The notes: a model not told the origin generated them from the letters alone. DNA of 64,000 nt from Paenibacillus albidus (GCF_014644435.1 NZ_BMKR01000012.1:124001-188000); one strand, 5' to 3'. Shown: positions 44,113 to 53,764, counted from the first letter of the stretch. Program-made: numbers and translations.

Positions 44113-46121
44113 TTCTTGATTATCGTCTCATTTTTTTTAGTGTCAATAACGACCTGATTGCGGCCATTATTCTTTGCTTCATATAATGCCATATCTGCCC
44201 GGTAGAAAAGCGACTCCACACTAACGCGATCATCGGTCCAGCTCCATTCCGCAATCCCGCAGGATACGGTAACTGTCGGTTCCGTCTCGACCATCACCCG
44301 TTTGCGGATCCGTTCCGCCACATAGACGGCCTGCTGCACACCAAGCTGCGGCAGATAGACCGCCAGCTCCTCACCGCCCCATCTCGCGGCAATATCGCCT
44401 TGGCGGATCGAAGATTTCACAATCTCACTGACCTGCTTAAGGATTTTATCACCTTTTTGATGGCCATAGGTATCATTTACAGTTTTGAATTGGTCGATAT
44501 CAACCACAATTAACGTTCCGCAGAAATCGGTTGACTGCCGGTCTTTGATTTCTTCATCCAGATAGTGGCGGGCGTACAGCCCGGTTAGACTATCGCGGTT
44601 GGCCAGACGCCGCACCTCCGCATGCAGCCGGGCGTTGCCGACCGCAAGACCAATGTGGCCAGCCATGGCTTGCAGCAATCTGAAGTTGTCATAAGAGAAG
44701 TAATGTGCATCCCGGTGAGCCAGCATGATCGCACCGCGTATTTCACCGCCCACATTAAGCGGAGTGACGATCAGCGACTGTGACGCCGTCGCCTCCATCA
44801 ATTGGGAAGTCATGCCGGGATTCTCCTTATAATCGGACAGGATCAGGGATTCTCCCGTTGCATATACCATACTTCCGAGCCCTTTCCCCGGTTCCAGGAT
44901 CATGTTGCGAAGTGGCTGATAATTGCAGGCTACAACCTCAAGCCCTCCTTTTTCTTCGTTCAGATGCAGGATGCAGCAATAGTCCGCCCCAAACATTTCC
45001 AGCAGCTCTTCAAAAGCAAATTGAAAAATATCCGCGAGACGCAGACTCTGATTCAGGCGTTGTGTCAGCTCATTGCTCATCCGCAGCTCACGGATCAGCT
45101 GGTTGGAGCGCTCATACAGCTTGGCGTTCTCAAACGCTGTTCCGGCAGTATCGGCCACCATGGAAAGAAAATGCAGATCAATGCCCTGGAGGGACGGATT
45201 GTCCACGATCATGTGAAACACACCGTACACGCCTTGTTTGCCGCTGAGCGGGAGACCGATTTCCACAAACTGGTGATCCTCCAGACGATCAAATCCCCTG
45301 TCCCCGGGATGGATGGCAACTTTTCCGTCCTTAAAGGCCTTGGCGCATACATCATTGCTTGTCCAGACCATAGGCAGCGGCTTGACCTGCGGATGGGTGC
45401 TCCGATGATCCTGGGACATAAAGAGCTCCAGCCTGGCCCCGGGGTACATTGCAGATATACTGCCGATCACCTCTGTCAGCACAGCATCCACATCGATGTT
45501 GTCATGCATGCGCTGCACAATCTGGAAAAGCAGGGAACGGCGGCTGCTCTCCCGCTCCGCATGCTGGTGTACCCCTGCAAGATCAGACACAAACACATGC
45601 TCGAATCTGCGGTAGAAGCAGGTCCGGTAGTGCAGAGCCATAGCTTCGGCGGTCTGGGCTCCGCCTTGTTCATATTGCCCGGCGGGCATGGCGCAGCCGA
45701 GCAGTGCAAAGATTTCCCCGTCTTTGCGGGAGAACACGGGAATGGTAAGAATCCTCATGTCCTGTCCGTCTTTGTTGTCTTGAAGGGTGTGCGTTCTGCC
45801 GGTAGCCAGACTTATGCCCGCAGCCGCCTCCCATTGCGGCCTCCAATAATCTTGAGAGAATTGTATATTATTTATCCATTGACCTTTATAATTAAGGACA
45901 CCCCAGTGCCATGAATCGGCAAAAACAAGGGCGGACTGCCCTTCGCGCCATTCATAGTAGCTGTCTGCAATCAGATTGGCTGCATAAGGAAAATCATGGG
46001 ATACAATGTCCATTTCCCTTAGCCAAGCGGCGGGATCTTCGAAATCTCCGCTTGCCTGCACGATGTCCTGCAACAGCATACGATTGTCCCTGACTGGACC
46101 GTAAGCTTCCTGTTCTGACAT
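44100..46121 (-). CDS. GAF-domain diguanylate cyclase (GGDEF)
   Basis: Makes cyclic di-GMP. The 673 residues are soluble: an N-terminal sensory region of about 190 residues, which I do not assign, then two GAF-like domains (about 200-345 and 365-510) and a GGDEF domain (about 515-660). The active loop is GGEEL, and DSLTGLYARHYLDEE marks its start. An intact RxxD inhibition site (RQGD) lies five residues before it, so product feedback is expected. No EAL or HD-GYP domain is attached. It is located upstream of rpsD on the opposite strand. Confidence 0.9.
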   Translation of the reverse strand: MSEQEAYGPVRDNRMLLQDIVQASGDFEDPAAWLREMDIVSHDFPYAANLIADSYYEWREGQSALVFADSWHWGVLNYKGQWINNIQFSQDYWRPQWEAAAGISLATGRTHTLQDNKDGQDMRILTIPVFSRKDGEIFALLGCAMPAGQYEQGGAQTAEAMALHYRTCFYRRFEHVFVSDLAGVHQHAERESSRRSLLFQIVQRMHDNIDVDAVLTEVIGSISAMYPGARLELFMSQDHRSTHPQVKPLPMVWTSNDVCAKAFKDGKVAIHPGDRGFDRLEDHQFVEIGLPLSGKQGVYGVFHMIVDNPSLQGIDLHFLSMVADTAGTAFENAKLYERSNQLIRELRMSNELTQRLNQSLRLADIFQFAFEELLEMFGADYCCILHLNEEKGGLEVVACNYQPLRNMILEPGKGLGSMVYATGESLILSDYKENPGMTSQLMEATASQSLIVTPLNVGGEIRGAIMLAHRDAHYFSYDNFRLLQAMAGHIGLAVGNARLHAEVRRLANRDSLTGLYARHYLDEEIKDRQSTDFCGTLIVVDIDQFKTVNDTYGHQKGDKILKQVSEIVKSSIRQGDIAARWGGEELAVYLPQLGVQQAVYVAERIRKRVMVETEPTVTVSCGIAEWSWTDDRVSVESLFYRADMALYEAKNNGRNQVVIDTKKNETIIKNPWT

Positions 46122-46296
46122 AAAGAGGATCCCCTTTGCATCTTTTATGGATTACTGCTCTTTCCGAAAGCATCTAATTTAGTTATATTTTACTCTCTTT
46201 CTTCCTGTATTGCATTATATTTTCCTGATTTCCGGGATTTTTTTTAGGACCTAAGCACTAACGACAAAGATAGACAAAAACTTTTATATAATGCGC

Positions 46297-46324
46297 TTGA
46301 CTTTGGCTGTCGTTTTCATATAAT
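46297..46324 (+). promoter_or_regulatory. strong sigma-A promoter for rpsD
   Basis: TTGACT (46297-46302), 16-bp spacer, TATAAT (46319-46324). The strongest promoter-like pair that I see in the window, in place for a ribosomal protein gene. Confidence 0.8.
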
Positions 46325-46330
46325 ATTTAT

Positions 46331-46516
46331 TGTTGAACAAGACTGTAACAGGTCTTATATTGGGCGTAACGTTGTGTCACCCTCACGCTTTTCGTTACTG
46401 TCAGGGCAGCGGCTGAACTTCTCTGCAGTGTGGACTACTATTATCCACTGAATACGAATAGCGGCGCAAATAGGCCCTAACCCAGAAATTTCAATTATAA
46501 AGGAGTCTACTATAAC
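46331..46516 (+). promoter_or_regulatory. long rpsD 5' leader, probable S4 autoregulatory RNA
   Basis: About 185 nt separate the promoter from the rpsD ATG, ending in AAAGGAG 11 nt upstream. In B. subtilis, S4 binds the leader of its monocistronic gene and represses it. Here the long leader and the monocistronic arrangement match that, with ACGTTGTGTCACCC-type and CAGGGCAGCGGCTGAA segments that could pair. I did not fold it. Confidence 0.45.
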
Positions 46517-47116
46517 ATGGCACGTTACACCGGACCTAAATTCAAACTCAGCCGCCGTCTGGGCATTTCCCTTAGCGGTACAGGCAAAGACCTGAAACGC
46601 CCTTTCCCACCAGGACAACACGGCGCTAACCAACGCAGAAAAGTAAGTAACTACGGAATGCAGCTTTTGGAAAAACAAAAACTGCGCCACATGTACGGCT
46701 TGGGCGAAAAGCAGTTTAAAACTCTTTTCACCAAAGCACAAAAAATCCAAGGTATCGCGGGCGAAAACTTCATGTTCTTGCTTGAGAGCCGCCTGGACAA
46801 CCTCGTGTACCGTCTTGGTTTTGCTAACTCCCGTGCCGGAGCACGTCAGTTGGTATCCCACGGTCACGTAACTGTTAACGGCAAAAAAGTCGATATCGCT
46901 TCTTACCGTGTAAGCCTGGGCGACGTTATCGGTCTTCGTGAAAGAAGCCAAAGCATGGCTTCCATCAAAGAAGCACTTGCTAACCGTTCGCACCTGCCGG
47001 GTTACCTGGAATACAACGATGCAGCTTTGGAAGGCAAATATATCCGTTTGCCGGAACGTGCTGAATTGTCCCAGGATATCGATGAGAAACAAATCGTCGA
47101 GTTCTACAACCGTTAA
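46517..47116 (+). CDS. rpsD: 30S ribosomal protein S4
   Basis: A primary rRNA-binding protein of the 30S subunit. The 199 residues start [16 protein letters not shown]. They hold [20 protein letters not shown] and the S4 RNA-binding domain [31 protein letters not shown]. There are no zinc cysteines near the N-terminus, so this is the C-minus form. Stand-alone with its own promoter and terminator, as in other Bacillota. Confidence 0.98.
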   Translation: MARYTGPKFKLSRRLGISLSGTGKDLKRPFPPGQHGANQRRKVSNYGMQLLEKQKLRHMYGLGEKQFKTLFTKAQKIQGIAGENFMFLLESRLDNLVYRLGFANSRAGARQLVSHGHVTVNGKKVDIASYRVSLGDVIGLRERSQSMASIKEALANRSHLPGYLEYNDAALEGKYIRLPERAELSQDIDEKQIVEFYNR

Positions 47117-47142
47117 TCTCTCGCTTATAGCGAGTCTAATAG

Positions 47143-47168
47143 AACCCCTCGGAGCTTTCCGGGGGGTT
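47143..47168 (+). terminator. rpsD terminator
   Basis: AACCCCTCGGA-gcttt-TCCGGGGGGTT, then TTATTATG. Confidence 0.8.
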
Positions 47169-47225
47169 TTATTATGTCCAATTACCCAAAAAGATACATA
47201 AACAGCCTATTCCGGGAGAAGCGCA

Positions 47226-47252
47226 TTCAAAATCGCCAATTTGTGCTATAAT
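47226..47252 (+). promoter_or_regulatory. probable promoter of the penicillin-binding protein gene
   Basis: TATAAT at 47247-47252 with a TG two bases ahead (TGTGC-TATAAT, extended -10 like), and a weak TTCAAA at 47226. AAAGGAGG lies 9 nt before the ATG at 47281. Confidence 0.5.
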
Positions 47253-47280
47253 AGTTCCGTTAAAAGGAGGATTATCGTCG

Positions 47281-50200
47281 ATGGTTGAGGAGAACAAGAA
47301 AAACACCGCAAAAAAGCATCCACCTCGTAGATCCTGGCTCCGCAGGTTCGGTTCTGTCGTTAAATGGATGTTTATTCTCGGGATAATGGGCATTCTGTTT
47401 GGCGGAGGCGCCGTCGCAGGTTATGTCAGCTCCATTGTAAAAGATGACCCTGTCCGCTCCGGGGAATTGATTCAGCAGCAAGTCAGCCAGAACTCCATCA
47501 CCGGATTTGCCTATTTCCGTGACGGTACACCGATCGGTCAGCTGCGGACCGATGAAGACCGCAGAATTATTGAATTCAACAATATCCCACAGCTTATTAT
47601 TGATGCAGTTCTCGCTATAGAGGACAATAACTTTTATGAACATAGTGGCGTGGATTTGAAAGGCACCTTGCGTGCAGTCAAGCAAAAGCTGTTGAACGAA
47701 TCCGTTCAGACCGGGGGCAGCACACTTACGCAGCAGCTCGCCAGACGCATGTTCCTTAGTCTCGACAAAACGGAGGACCGTAAAGTTAAGGAAATCCTTC
47801 TCTCCCTGAGACTGGAGCGTTTCTTATCCAAACAGGAGATATTAACGGCATATCTGAACAAGGTTCCTTTTGGCAATGGTTCCAACGGCTATAGCGTATA
47901 CGGTATCAAGGCAGCGGCCAAGGGCATCTTCGGCTTGGATGATCTAGACAAGCTCAATGTCGCTCAAGCTGCATATTTGTCCGGACTGCCACAGCTTCCC
48001 TCCGCTTATTCGGCATTTAACGGAGTGGGCGAGTTCAACGAGAAAGCTTTTAAACGGGCTATGGACCGTCAGCGGCTGGTGCTGCGGCGGATGCTGGAGG
48101 AGAACAAAATCACCACCTCACAATATGAGGAGGCCCTTGCATTCGATATCAAGGGTGCACTGGCACCGCATGCCAAGAAGGCTTATGCCACCTATCCCTA
48201 TCTGATGCTCGAAACAGAGCGCCAGGCGGCAGAGATTCTGCTGACCCTTACCGATGAAACCACCGCCCCTGCGGAAGCTGAAGCCGGCAAGAAGGCAAAC
48301 AGTGCTGACCGGCTGGAGGAAGCCCGCCAGCAGCTGATGACCGGGGGATACCGTGTCTACACGACGATTGACAAAAAAGTATACAGTGCCATGCACAACA
48401 TCTCCGAGAACAGTGAGAACTTCACCAAGGACAGCAAGACCAAAGGCAAGGAACAAACCGCCGGCATGCTGATCCACAACAAAACCGGGGCCATACTCGG
48501 CATGATCGAAGGGCGCGACTTTAATATTGAACAGATGAATTACGCGACCCAGATGGTCCGCCAGCCCGGCTCGACGATGAAGCCGATCGCCGCTTATTTG
48601 CCTGCACTGAATGCAGGGCTGATTCAGCCTGCCGGAATTCTGGATGATGCGCCGATTATTTTGAAGGACGGCAGCAATGGTTTCCATATTCCGAAGAATT
48701 CCAACAATCGTTATCAAGGTTTGGTCACTGCACGCTATGCACTCAATCAATCCCTCAACCTCCCTGCTCTCAAGCTGTTCAACGAAAAAGTAGGGATTGA
48801 GAAGTCCTGGGCTTTCTCCAAAAAGCTGGGCATCACTACGATCCAGGATGAGGATTACAATGCACAGACAGGAGTACTCGGCGGCCTGCGCTATGGCGTT
48901 TCCGTGGAGGAACTGACAAATGCCTATTCGGCGATTGGCAATCAGGGAGCTTTTAACGATGCCTATATGATCGACAAGATTGTGAATTCGGAAGGAAAAA
49001 TCGTATATCAGCACAAGGTCAAGCCTGTACAGGTATTCACACAGCAGACTGCCTATCTGATGACCGATATGCTGCGTACCGTTATTACTGATGGTACCGC
49101 AAGCACAGTCCGCAAAGACTACAAACATTTCAAGAATATTCCGATTGTCGGCAAAACCGGCTCCACCCAGAATTATGCTGATGTCTGGTTCATGGGTTAT
49201 ACTCCGGACGTCACACTGGGCATATGGGTCGGGTATAAAGAACAGATCAATACCCTTGAGACCAAAACCCAGAGACGTCAAGCCCAGTCCTTATGGGCCA
49301 AAGTAATGAACGAAGTTATTGAGAAGAAACCGGAGCTTTTTGTGACGGATGCATTCGCGAAGCCGGAAGGTATTGTCAAAAAGACAGTGTCGGCCTATAG
49401 CGGCAAGTTGCCTACGTCACTGACCGACAGATTCAACACGGACCTGTTCAACACCAAATTCATACCGAAAGACAGCGACGACGGGATCTCCAGAGCGAGA
49501 TATATTACCTATAACGGAGTGAATTATATTCCGCTGGAAGGTACACCCGATGATTTCCTCAGGGAAAAAATCGTAGTCAAACGGGAGAAGCCTATCCAGG
49601 ATCTGGTCAAGGAGCTGCTCGCTGCGTTCTCCAAAATGAAACGCCACGAATCACTCGGGTACTATATGCCGGCCGATGCCAAGACCGATATGCCCACCAA
49701 AGTGGATCCACGGGTGGATGACGGCTCTTCACCAACGGCTCCGCGTAATGTTAATGTATCTTACAGTTCGGGCAAAGCAGTCATCACCTTCTCCGCCAGC
49801 GGATCTCCCGATGTCGTAGGCTATCGTTTATACCGCTCGCTAAATGGCGGTTCGTTTCAGAAGCAGGATGTCATCTCCGTTGGCGAAAGCCTGAATTTCC
49901 AGTCCGGAACTCCGGCAGGGAGCAATGCGACTTTCTACGTTACAGCAGTTGATGTGGCCGGCAACGAAACCTCTTCAACCAGTGTAGCGAACACACCCGT
50001 ATCCACTCCGGAGCCTACGCAGCCTCCTGAAGAGATACTGCCTGGAACAGACCCTGTATTGCCTACAGATCCGGCTGGTGAAGAAACTCCAGCCGATCCG
50101 GGTATGATCATTGTTCAGCCGCCCGGAGATGCCTCCACCACCGGTGAAGGCAATCCGCAAGGCGGTGAAACTCCCGGCGCCACTGCACCGGGTGGTAAAG

Positions 50201-50298
50201 CTCAAGGAGGCAATACGCAAGGAAACAACAGCAACAGTCCAGCTGGCGACAGCCCGGGAGGCAAAACAGCTGGAAATAATGGCGGAAATAGACGGTAG
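47281..50298 (+). CDS. class A penicillin-binding protein (PBP1A type) with fibronectin-III domain
   Basis: A bifunctional peptidoglycan glycosyltransferase and transpeptidase, anchored by one helix (about 27-48) after a basic cytoplasmic start. Glycosyltransferase motifs: EDNNFYEHSG with Glu114, GGSTLTQQLAR, RKVKEILLSLRLER. Transpeptidase motifs: STMK (Ser431, Lys434), SLN (491-493) and KTGS (625-628). A fibronectin type III domain follows at about 815-905 and then a Pro/Gly/Thr/Asn-rich disordered tail to 1005. The active sites are complete. The added domain suggests binding to wall polymers. It is larger than B. subtilis PBP1. Confidence 0.93.
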   Translation: MVEENKKNTAKKHPPRRSWLRRFGSVVKWMFILGIMGILFGGGAVAGYVSSIVKDDPVRSGELIQQQVSQNSITGFAYFRDGTPIGQLRTDEDRRIIEFNNIPQLIIDAVLAIEDNNFYEHSGVDLKGTLRAVKQKLLNESVQTGGSTLTQQLARRMFLSLDKTEDRKVKEILLSLRLERFLSKQEILTAYLNKVPFGNGSNGYSVYGIKAAAKGIFGLDDLDKLNVAQAAYLSGLPQLPSAYSAFNGVGEFNEKAFKRAMDRQRLVLRRMLEENKITTSQYEEALAFDIKGALAPHAKKAYATYPYLMLETERQAAEILLTLTDETTAPAEAEAGKKANSADRLEEARQQLMTGGYRVYTTIDKKVYSAMHNISENSENFTKDSKTKGKEQTAGMLIHNKTGAILGMIEGRDFNIEQMNYATQMVRQPGSTMKPIAAYLPALNAGLIQPAGILDDAPIILKDGSNGFHIPKNSNNRYQGLVTARYALNQSLNLPALKLFNEKVGIEKSWAFSKKLGITTIQDEDYNAQTGVLGGLRYGVSVEELTNAYSAIGNQGAFNDAYMIDKIVNSEGKIVYQHKVKPVQVFTQQTAYLMTDMLRTVITDGTASTVRKDYKHFKNIPIVGKTGSTQNYADVWFMGYTPDVTLGIWVGYKEQINTLETKTQRRQAQSLWAKVMNEVIEKKPELFVTDAFAKPEGIVKKTVSAYSGKLPTSLTDRFNTDLFNTKFIPKDSDDGISRARYITYNGVNYIPLEGTPDDFLREKIVVKREKPIQDLVKELLAAFSKMKRHESLGYYMPADAKTDMPTKVDPRVDDGSSPTAPRNVNVSYSSGKAVITFSASGSPDVVGYRLYRSLNGGSFQKQDVISVGESLNFQSGTPAGSNATFYVTAVDVAGNETSSTSVANTPVSTPEPTQPPEEILPGTDPVLPTDPAGEETPADPGMIIVQPPGDASTTGEGNPQGGETPGATAPGGKAQGGNTQGNNSNSPAGDSPGGKTAGNNGGNRR

Positions 50299-50352
50299 GC
50301 AGGTTTTTACGAAAAGAGTCCAGCTTGCCTCAATTTAAAACCGCAATCAACA

Positions 50353-50389
50353 AAAGAGCGATTCTCTGGTAACGAGAGAATCGCTCTTT
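50353..50389 (+). terminator. bidirectional terminator between the PBP gene and acsA
   Basis: AAAGAGCGATTCTCT pairs with AGAGAATCGCTCTTT, then TTGTTTG; A-rich on the far side, so it probably works for acsA too. Confidence 0.85.
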
Positions 50390-50421
50390 TTGTTTGGGTC
50401 ATGGCCCAGAAATTGCTTTGT

Positions 50422-52146
50422 CTAATCCTCAATGGTTGATAAATCTCCCGCCGGCAGATGCAGCTCCCAAGCCTTCAGGACACGGCGCATAATTTTGCCG
50501 GAACGGGTCTTGGGCAGTTTATCCTTAAATTCGATCTCCCGCGGTGCAGCATGGGCCGACAGTCCGGCTTTGACAAAAGCAGCGATCTCTTCCTTCAAAG
50601 CCGCAGTAGGCTCATAGCCCTCACGCAAGGAAATGAATGCTTTGATAATTTCGCCGCGAGTGACATCAGGTTTGCCAATCACCCCGGCTTCCGCCACTGC
50701 CGGATGTTCCACCAGCTTGCTCTCCACCTCAAAAGGCCCAATCCGTTCTCCGGATGAGTTAATGACATCATCGATGCGGCCCTGAAACCAGAAATAACCG
50801 TCCTCATCCATATACGCGGAGTCTCCGGAAATATACCAGCCGGGAATACGGAAGTACTCCTCGTATTTGGCCTGATTATTCCATATGCTGCTCATCATGG
50901 AGGGCCATGCCGTTTTGATCGCCAGATTTCCCATTGCATAAGGCGGGAGAACCTGACCTTTGTCATCCAGTATGGCCGCCTCTATTCCCGGCAGCGGCTT
51001 GCCCATGGAACCCGGCTTGATGTCCATCGATGGATAGTTGCAGATGAGCTGTGCACCGGTCTCTGTCATCCACCAGGTGTCATGAATGCGCTGATGGTAG
51101 ATTTTCTCGCCCCAGCGTACGACTTCGGGATTCAGCGGCTCTCCGACTGACAAGACATGACGCAAACTGCTTAAATCCACCCCTTGCAGACTGCCCTCCC
51201 CTGCTCCCATCAACATGCGGAAAGCTGTCGGAGCACTGTACCAGACCGTCACTTGATTCTTCTCAATCGTCTGATACCAATCCTGGGGGCTGAAGCGTCC
51301 TCCCCGTATCACATTGGTGACTCCATTAAGCCAGGGAGCAAAGATCCCGTAGGAGGTTCCCGTGACCCATCCCGGGTCAGCAGTGCACCAATAAATATCG
51401 TCGGAGCGTAAATCCAGTACGACTTTGCCAGTATAATAATGTTGTATCATGGCTCTTTGCACATGGTAGACGCCCTTAGGCTTCCCGGTTGATCCGGAGG
51501 TATAATGCATGATCAGCCCATCATCCAGCCCGAGCCATTCGGGTGTAAGCTCAGGAGCTGCAGCATCCATCTCTTCTTCGTAGCTGAGAATTCCCGGCTC
51601 AATATCCGAACCGCCGCCAACCAGAATAATGTGGCGCAATTCCGGCAGCTCTTCCTTTTTGACCCGATGCAGCAAGGCCGGTGTGGTAATCAGCGCGACA
51701 GCACCACTGTCTTCCAGCCGGTCCTTGACCGCCGTCTCCATGAATGCCTCGAACATAGGCCCGGCTATGGCCCCGATCTTCAGAATGCCAAGCAAGCTGA
51801 AATACAGCTCCGGCTGGCGAGGCATAAAGATAAAGACCCGGTCTCCTTTGCCGATGCCATATTTGCGCAATACATTGCCGAACCGGTTCGATCGCTCCTG
51901 CAAGTCGGCAAACGTATAGGATTCTTGCCGTAATGCATCACTGTAGAGCAGGGCCGTCTGTGTCCCCCGTCCTTCCTGAACGTGGCGATCCACGGCTTCG
52001 TAGGCCATATTTACCTTGCCGGTCTCATACCAGGAGAAATGGCGCTCAATATCCTCCCATTCAAAATCGGCTCTGGCCCGGGCATAATCAGGCATGTTGG
52101 ACTGTTCAACGCGGCCCGGTATAATTTCGCTGTGGACTTGACCCAT
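50422..52146 (-). CDS. acsA: acetyl-CoA synthetase
   Basis: Activates acetate to acetyl-CoA through acetyl-AMP. About 574 residues. The P-loop is YTSGSTGKPKGV. DTWWMTETG is the adenylate-binding loop and YISGDSAYMDEDGYFWFQGRIDD the hinge. PKTRSGKIMRR carries the catalytic lysine. The start is set at MGQVHSE, 8 nt after GGGAGG. The last motif is the site whose lysine AcuA acetylates; acuA is divergent immediately upstream. A cre-like site lies between the two genes, suggesting CcpA control, as in B. subtilis. Confidence 0.95.
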   Translation of the reverse strand: MGQVHSEIIPGRVEQSNMPDYARARADFEWEDIERHFSWYETGKVNMAYEAVDRHVQEGRGTQTALLYSDALRQESYTFADLQERSNRFGNVLRKYGIGKGDRVFIFMPRQPELYFSLLGILKIGAIAGPMFEAFMETAVKDRLEDSGAVALITTPALLHRVKKEELPELRHIILVGGGSDIEPGILSYEEEMDAAAPELTPEWLGLDDGLIMHYTSGSTGKPKGVYHVQRAMIQHYYTGKVVLDLRSDDIYWCTADPGWVTGTSYGIFAPWLNGVTNVIRGGRFSPQDWYQTIEKNQVTVWYSAPTAFRMLMGAGEGSLQGVDLSSLRHVLSVGEPLNPEVVRWGEKIYHQRIHDTWWMTETGAQLICNYPSMDIKPGSMGKPLPGIEAAILDDKGQVLPPYAMGNLAIKTAWPSMMSSIWNNQAKYEEYFRIPGWYISGDSAYMDEDGYFWFQGRIDDVINSSGERIGPFEVESKLVEHPAVAEAGVIGKPDVTRGEIIKAFISLREGYEPTAALKEEIAAFVKAGLSAHAAPREIEFKDKLPKTRSGKIMRRVLKAWELHLPAGDLSTIED

Positions 52147-52260
52147 CACTCTTGCCTCCCTCATTGATTTGAATTAAGCTTAAAGGGTACGACTCTTCTC
52201 ATAAATAATGATGTCAATGTAGCATTTGTGAATATTTTATGTCAGAATCAAGTATAGCAC

Positions 52261-52274
52261 AGCAAGCGGTTACA
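52261..52274. promoter_or_regulatory. cre-like site between acsA and acuA
   Basis: AGCAAGCGGTTACA differs at two positions from the CcpA operator pattern TGWAANCGNTNWCA. In B. subtilis both acsA and acuABC are CcpA targets, which raises the chance that this is real. Confidence 0.5.
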
Positions 52275-52310
52275 TTCCATTATTTATGCTGATTTGAAAG
52301 GAGCCCGGCC

Positions 52311-52943
52311 ATGGAGCATCGTAAAATCCCTATTCTTCACACTCTCGTACATGCCGGAAGGTCCATAACTGTAAGCGGCCCCACTTCTCCAAAGGAACTG
52401 GAAGGCCTCGAGATGCATCCTGACCTGGATGCCTTCCGGAAGCCGCGGGAACAGCTGGAAGCGCTTATTGAGATCGCCAGCCTCCCCGAGGGACGTATTA
52501 TTGCCGCTGTTGAGAGCCAAACCATTGTGGGGTATGTTACCTTTCATTATCCGGACGAAATGGAGCTGTGGTCCCAGGGCGGGATGAAAGATCTCATTGA
52601 ATTAGGCGCTGTGGAAGTGGCTAACGAATACAGGGGAGCGGGACTTGGGAAGCTGCTGATTACTACCGCTTTTGAACAGGAACAGCTGGAGAACTGCATT
52701 GTATTCACGACGGAGTATTATTGGCATTGGGATTTGAAGGGCAGCGGACTCGATGTATGGGCCTACCGCAGAATGATGGAGAAGCTGATGAAGACGGTAG
52801 ATATGGTCTGGTATGCTACCGATGATCCGGAGATCTGTTCCCATCCGGCCAATTGTCTAATGGTGCGGATTGGCCGGGAGGTCCCGATGTCCTCACAGGA
52901 AACATTCGACAGAGTGCGTTTCAGACAACGTTTTATGTATTAA
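52311..52943 (+). CDS. acuA: acetoin utilisation protein AcuA, protein lysine acetyltransferase
   Basis: A GNAT enzyme that acetylates and so inactivates acetyl-CoA synthetase. The 210 residues follow the B. subtilis AcuA pattern closely: HPDLDAFRKPREQLEALIEIASLPEGRIIAA, NEYRGAGLGKLLI (acetyl-CoA loop), FTTEYYWHWDLKGSGLDVW and TDDPEICSHPANCLM. It is divergent from acsA, its expected target. acuB and acuC, which follow acuA in Bacillus, are absent here. Confidence 0.95.
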   Translation: MEHRKIPILHTLVHAGRSITVSGPTSPKELEGLEMHPDLDAFRKPREQLEALIEIASLPEGRIIAAVESQTIVGYVTFHYPDEMELWSQGGMKDLIELGAVEVANEYRGAGLGKLLITTAFEQEQLENCIVFTTEYYWHWDLKGSGLDVWAYRRMMEKLMKTVDMVWYATDDPEICSHPANCLMVRIGREVPMSSQETFDRVRFRQRFMY

Positions 52944-52969
52944 TCCGATAATCCTGTTGAAGAACAGGC

Positions 52970-53677
52970 TTAACTCCCCTGCAGTATTCGTTCTAGGATA
53001 GCATGTGAACGTTCGGATGCGGCCACTGTAAATTCTGCAAAATTCACATGGGCCGAGCCGTCGGCTTTGTCAGACATGCTGCGGATTACCAGATAAGGAA
53101 TGTTATTCATGAAACAGACCTGAGCGACGGCCGCCCCTTCCATTTCGGCGCAACTGCCTTCCAGCTGATCCCTCAGTAAGGCTACCGTATCGGAACTTGC
53201 GATAAATTGATCACCGGATAGCACAATCCCCGTCAGGTAGGTCTGTTTCAGCTCCCGGCAGGCCTTTTCAGCCTGAAGAATCAATTCCGGATCTGCAGGA
53301 AATGATGAAACCTCCTGATAGGGAATAGTCCCTCTGGCAAAACCCAGCGCCGTAGCATCCATATCATGCTGCATACAACGGGAAGAAATGACAATATCCC
53401 CGATATTCAGTTCCGGGTGCAATGCTCCGGCCACTCCCGTGAACAGAACCTGAGTCACTCCAAAAGAATCAATGAGGATTTGCGTCGTGACCGCCGCATT
53501 CACTTTGCCTACTCCTGATTTGCACAACACTACCGGTTGACCGAATACCGTACCTGTGGAATAGGTTATCCCCGCTTTGATTGTCGTCTCCTTCTCTTGC
53601 ATTCCCTCCAGCAGCAGCTTGATTTCCTCATCCATGGCCCCGATGATCCCGGTTCTTAGACTTCTGTTTGTACTCAT
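52970..53677 (-). CDS. mtnN: 5'-methylthioadenosine/S-adenosylhomocysteine nucleosidase
   Basis: Hydrolyses methylthioadenosine and S-adenosylhomocysteine in the methionine salvage and activated-methyl cycles. About 235 residues; GIIGAMDEEIKLLLE, FTGVAGALHP, a SSRxxQHDxDATA-like block, MEGAAVAQVC and ISDKADG are all present. The start is at MSTNRSL after GGAGGGTGCC. The open frame runs 28 codons upstream through a terminator hairpin and is not used. It supplies the recycling step upstream of the yitJ product. Confidence 0.93.
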   Translation of the reverse strand: MSTNRSLRTGIIGAMDEEIKLLLEGMQEKETTIKAGITYSTGTVFGQPVVLCKSGVGKVNAAVTTQILIDSFGVTQVLFTGVAGALHPELNIGDIVISSRCMQHDMDATALGFARGTIPYQEVSSFPADPELILQAEKACRELKQTYLTGIVLSGDQFIASSDTVALLRDQLEGSCAEMEGAAVAQVCFMNNIPYLVIRSMSDKADGSAHVNFAEFTVAASERSHAILERILQGS

Positions 53678-53710
53678 AGGCACCCTCCGTATTCTTATTA
53701 TGATACAGCA

Positions 53711-53748
53711 ACAGCATAAAAAGCCCCCGAAGGAGCTTCTTATGCTGT
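53711..53748 (-). terminator. ccpA terminator
   Basis: ACAGCATAA (53711-53719) pairs with TTATGCTGT (53740-53748), enclosing a GC-rich AGCtCC-ttcg-GGgGCT stem and a T tract on the minus strand. Confidence 0.8.
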
Positions 53749-53764
53749 AAAATTCGGCCATAAA

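Larger units (their letters stand above)
46122..46516. other. intergenic region with the rpsD promoter and leader
   Basis: The 395 bp between the diguanylate cyclase gene and rpsD hold no gene. The right half is the rpsD leader; the left half is AT-rich, with several T tracts, and should hold the minus-strand promoter. Confidence 0.7.

Noticed and set aside
44802..45914. 370-codon open frame antisense to the diguanylate cyclase gene
   Set aside because: The opposite strand encodes GAF and GGDEF domains with intact motifs; no independent support for this frame.
48118..49281. 387-codon open frame antisense to the PBP gene
   Set aside because: Shadow of a clear penicillin-binding protein; no start site signal and no recognisable motif.
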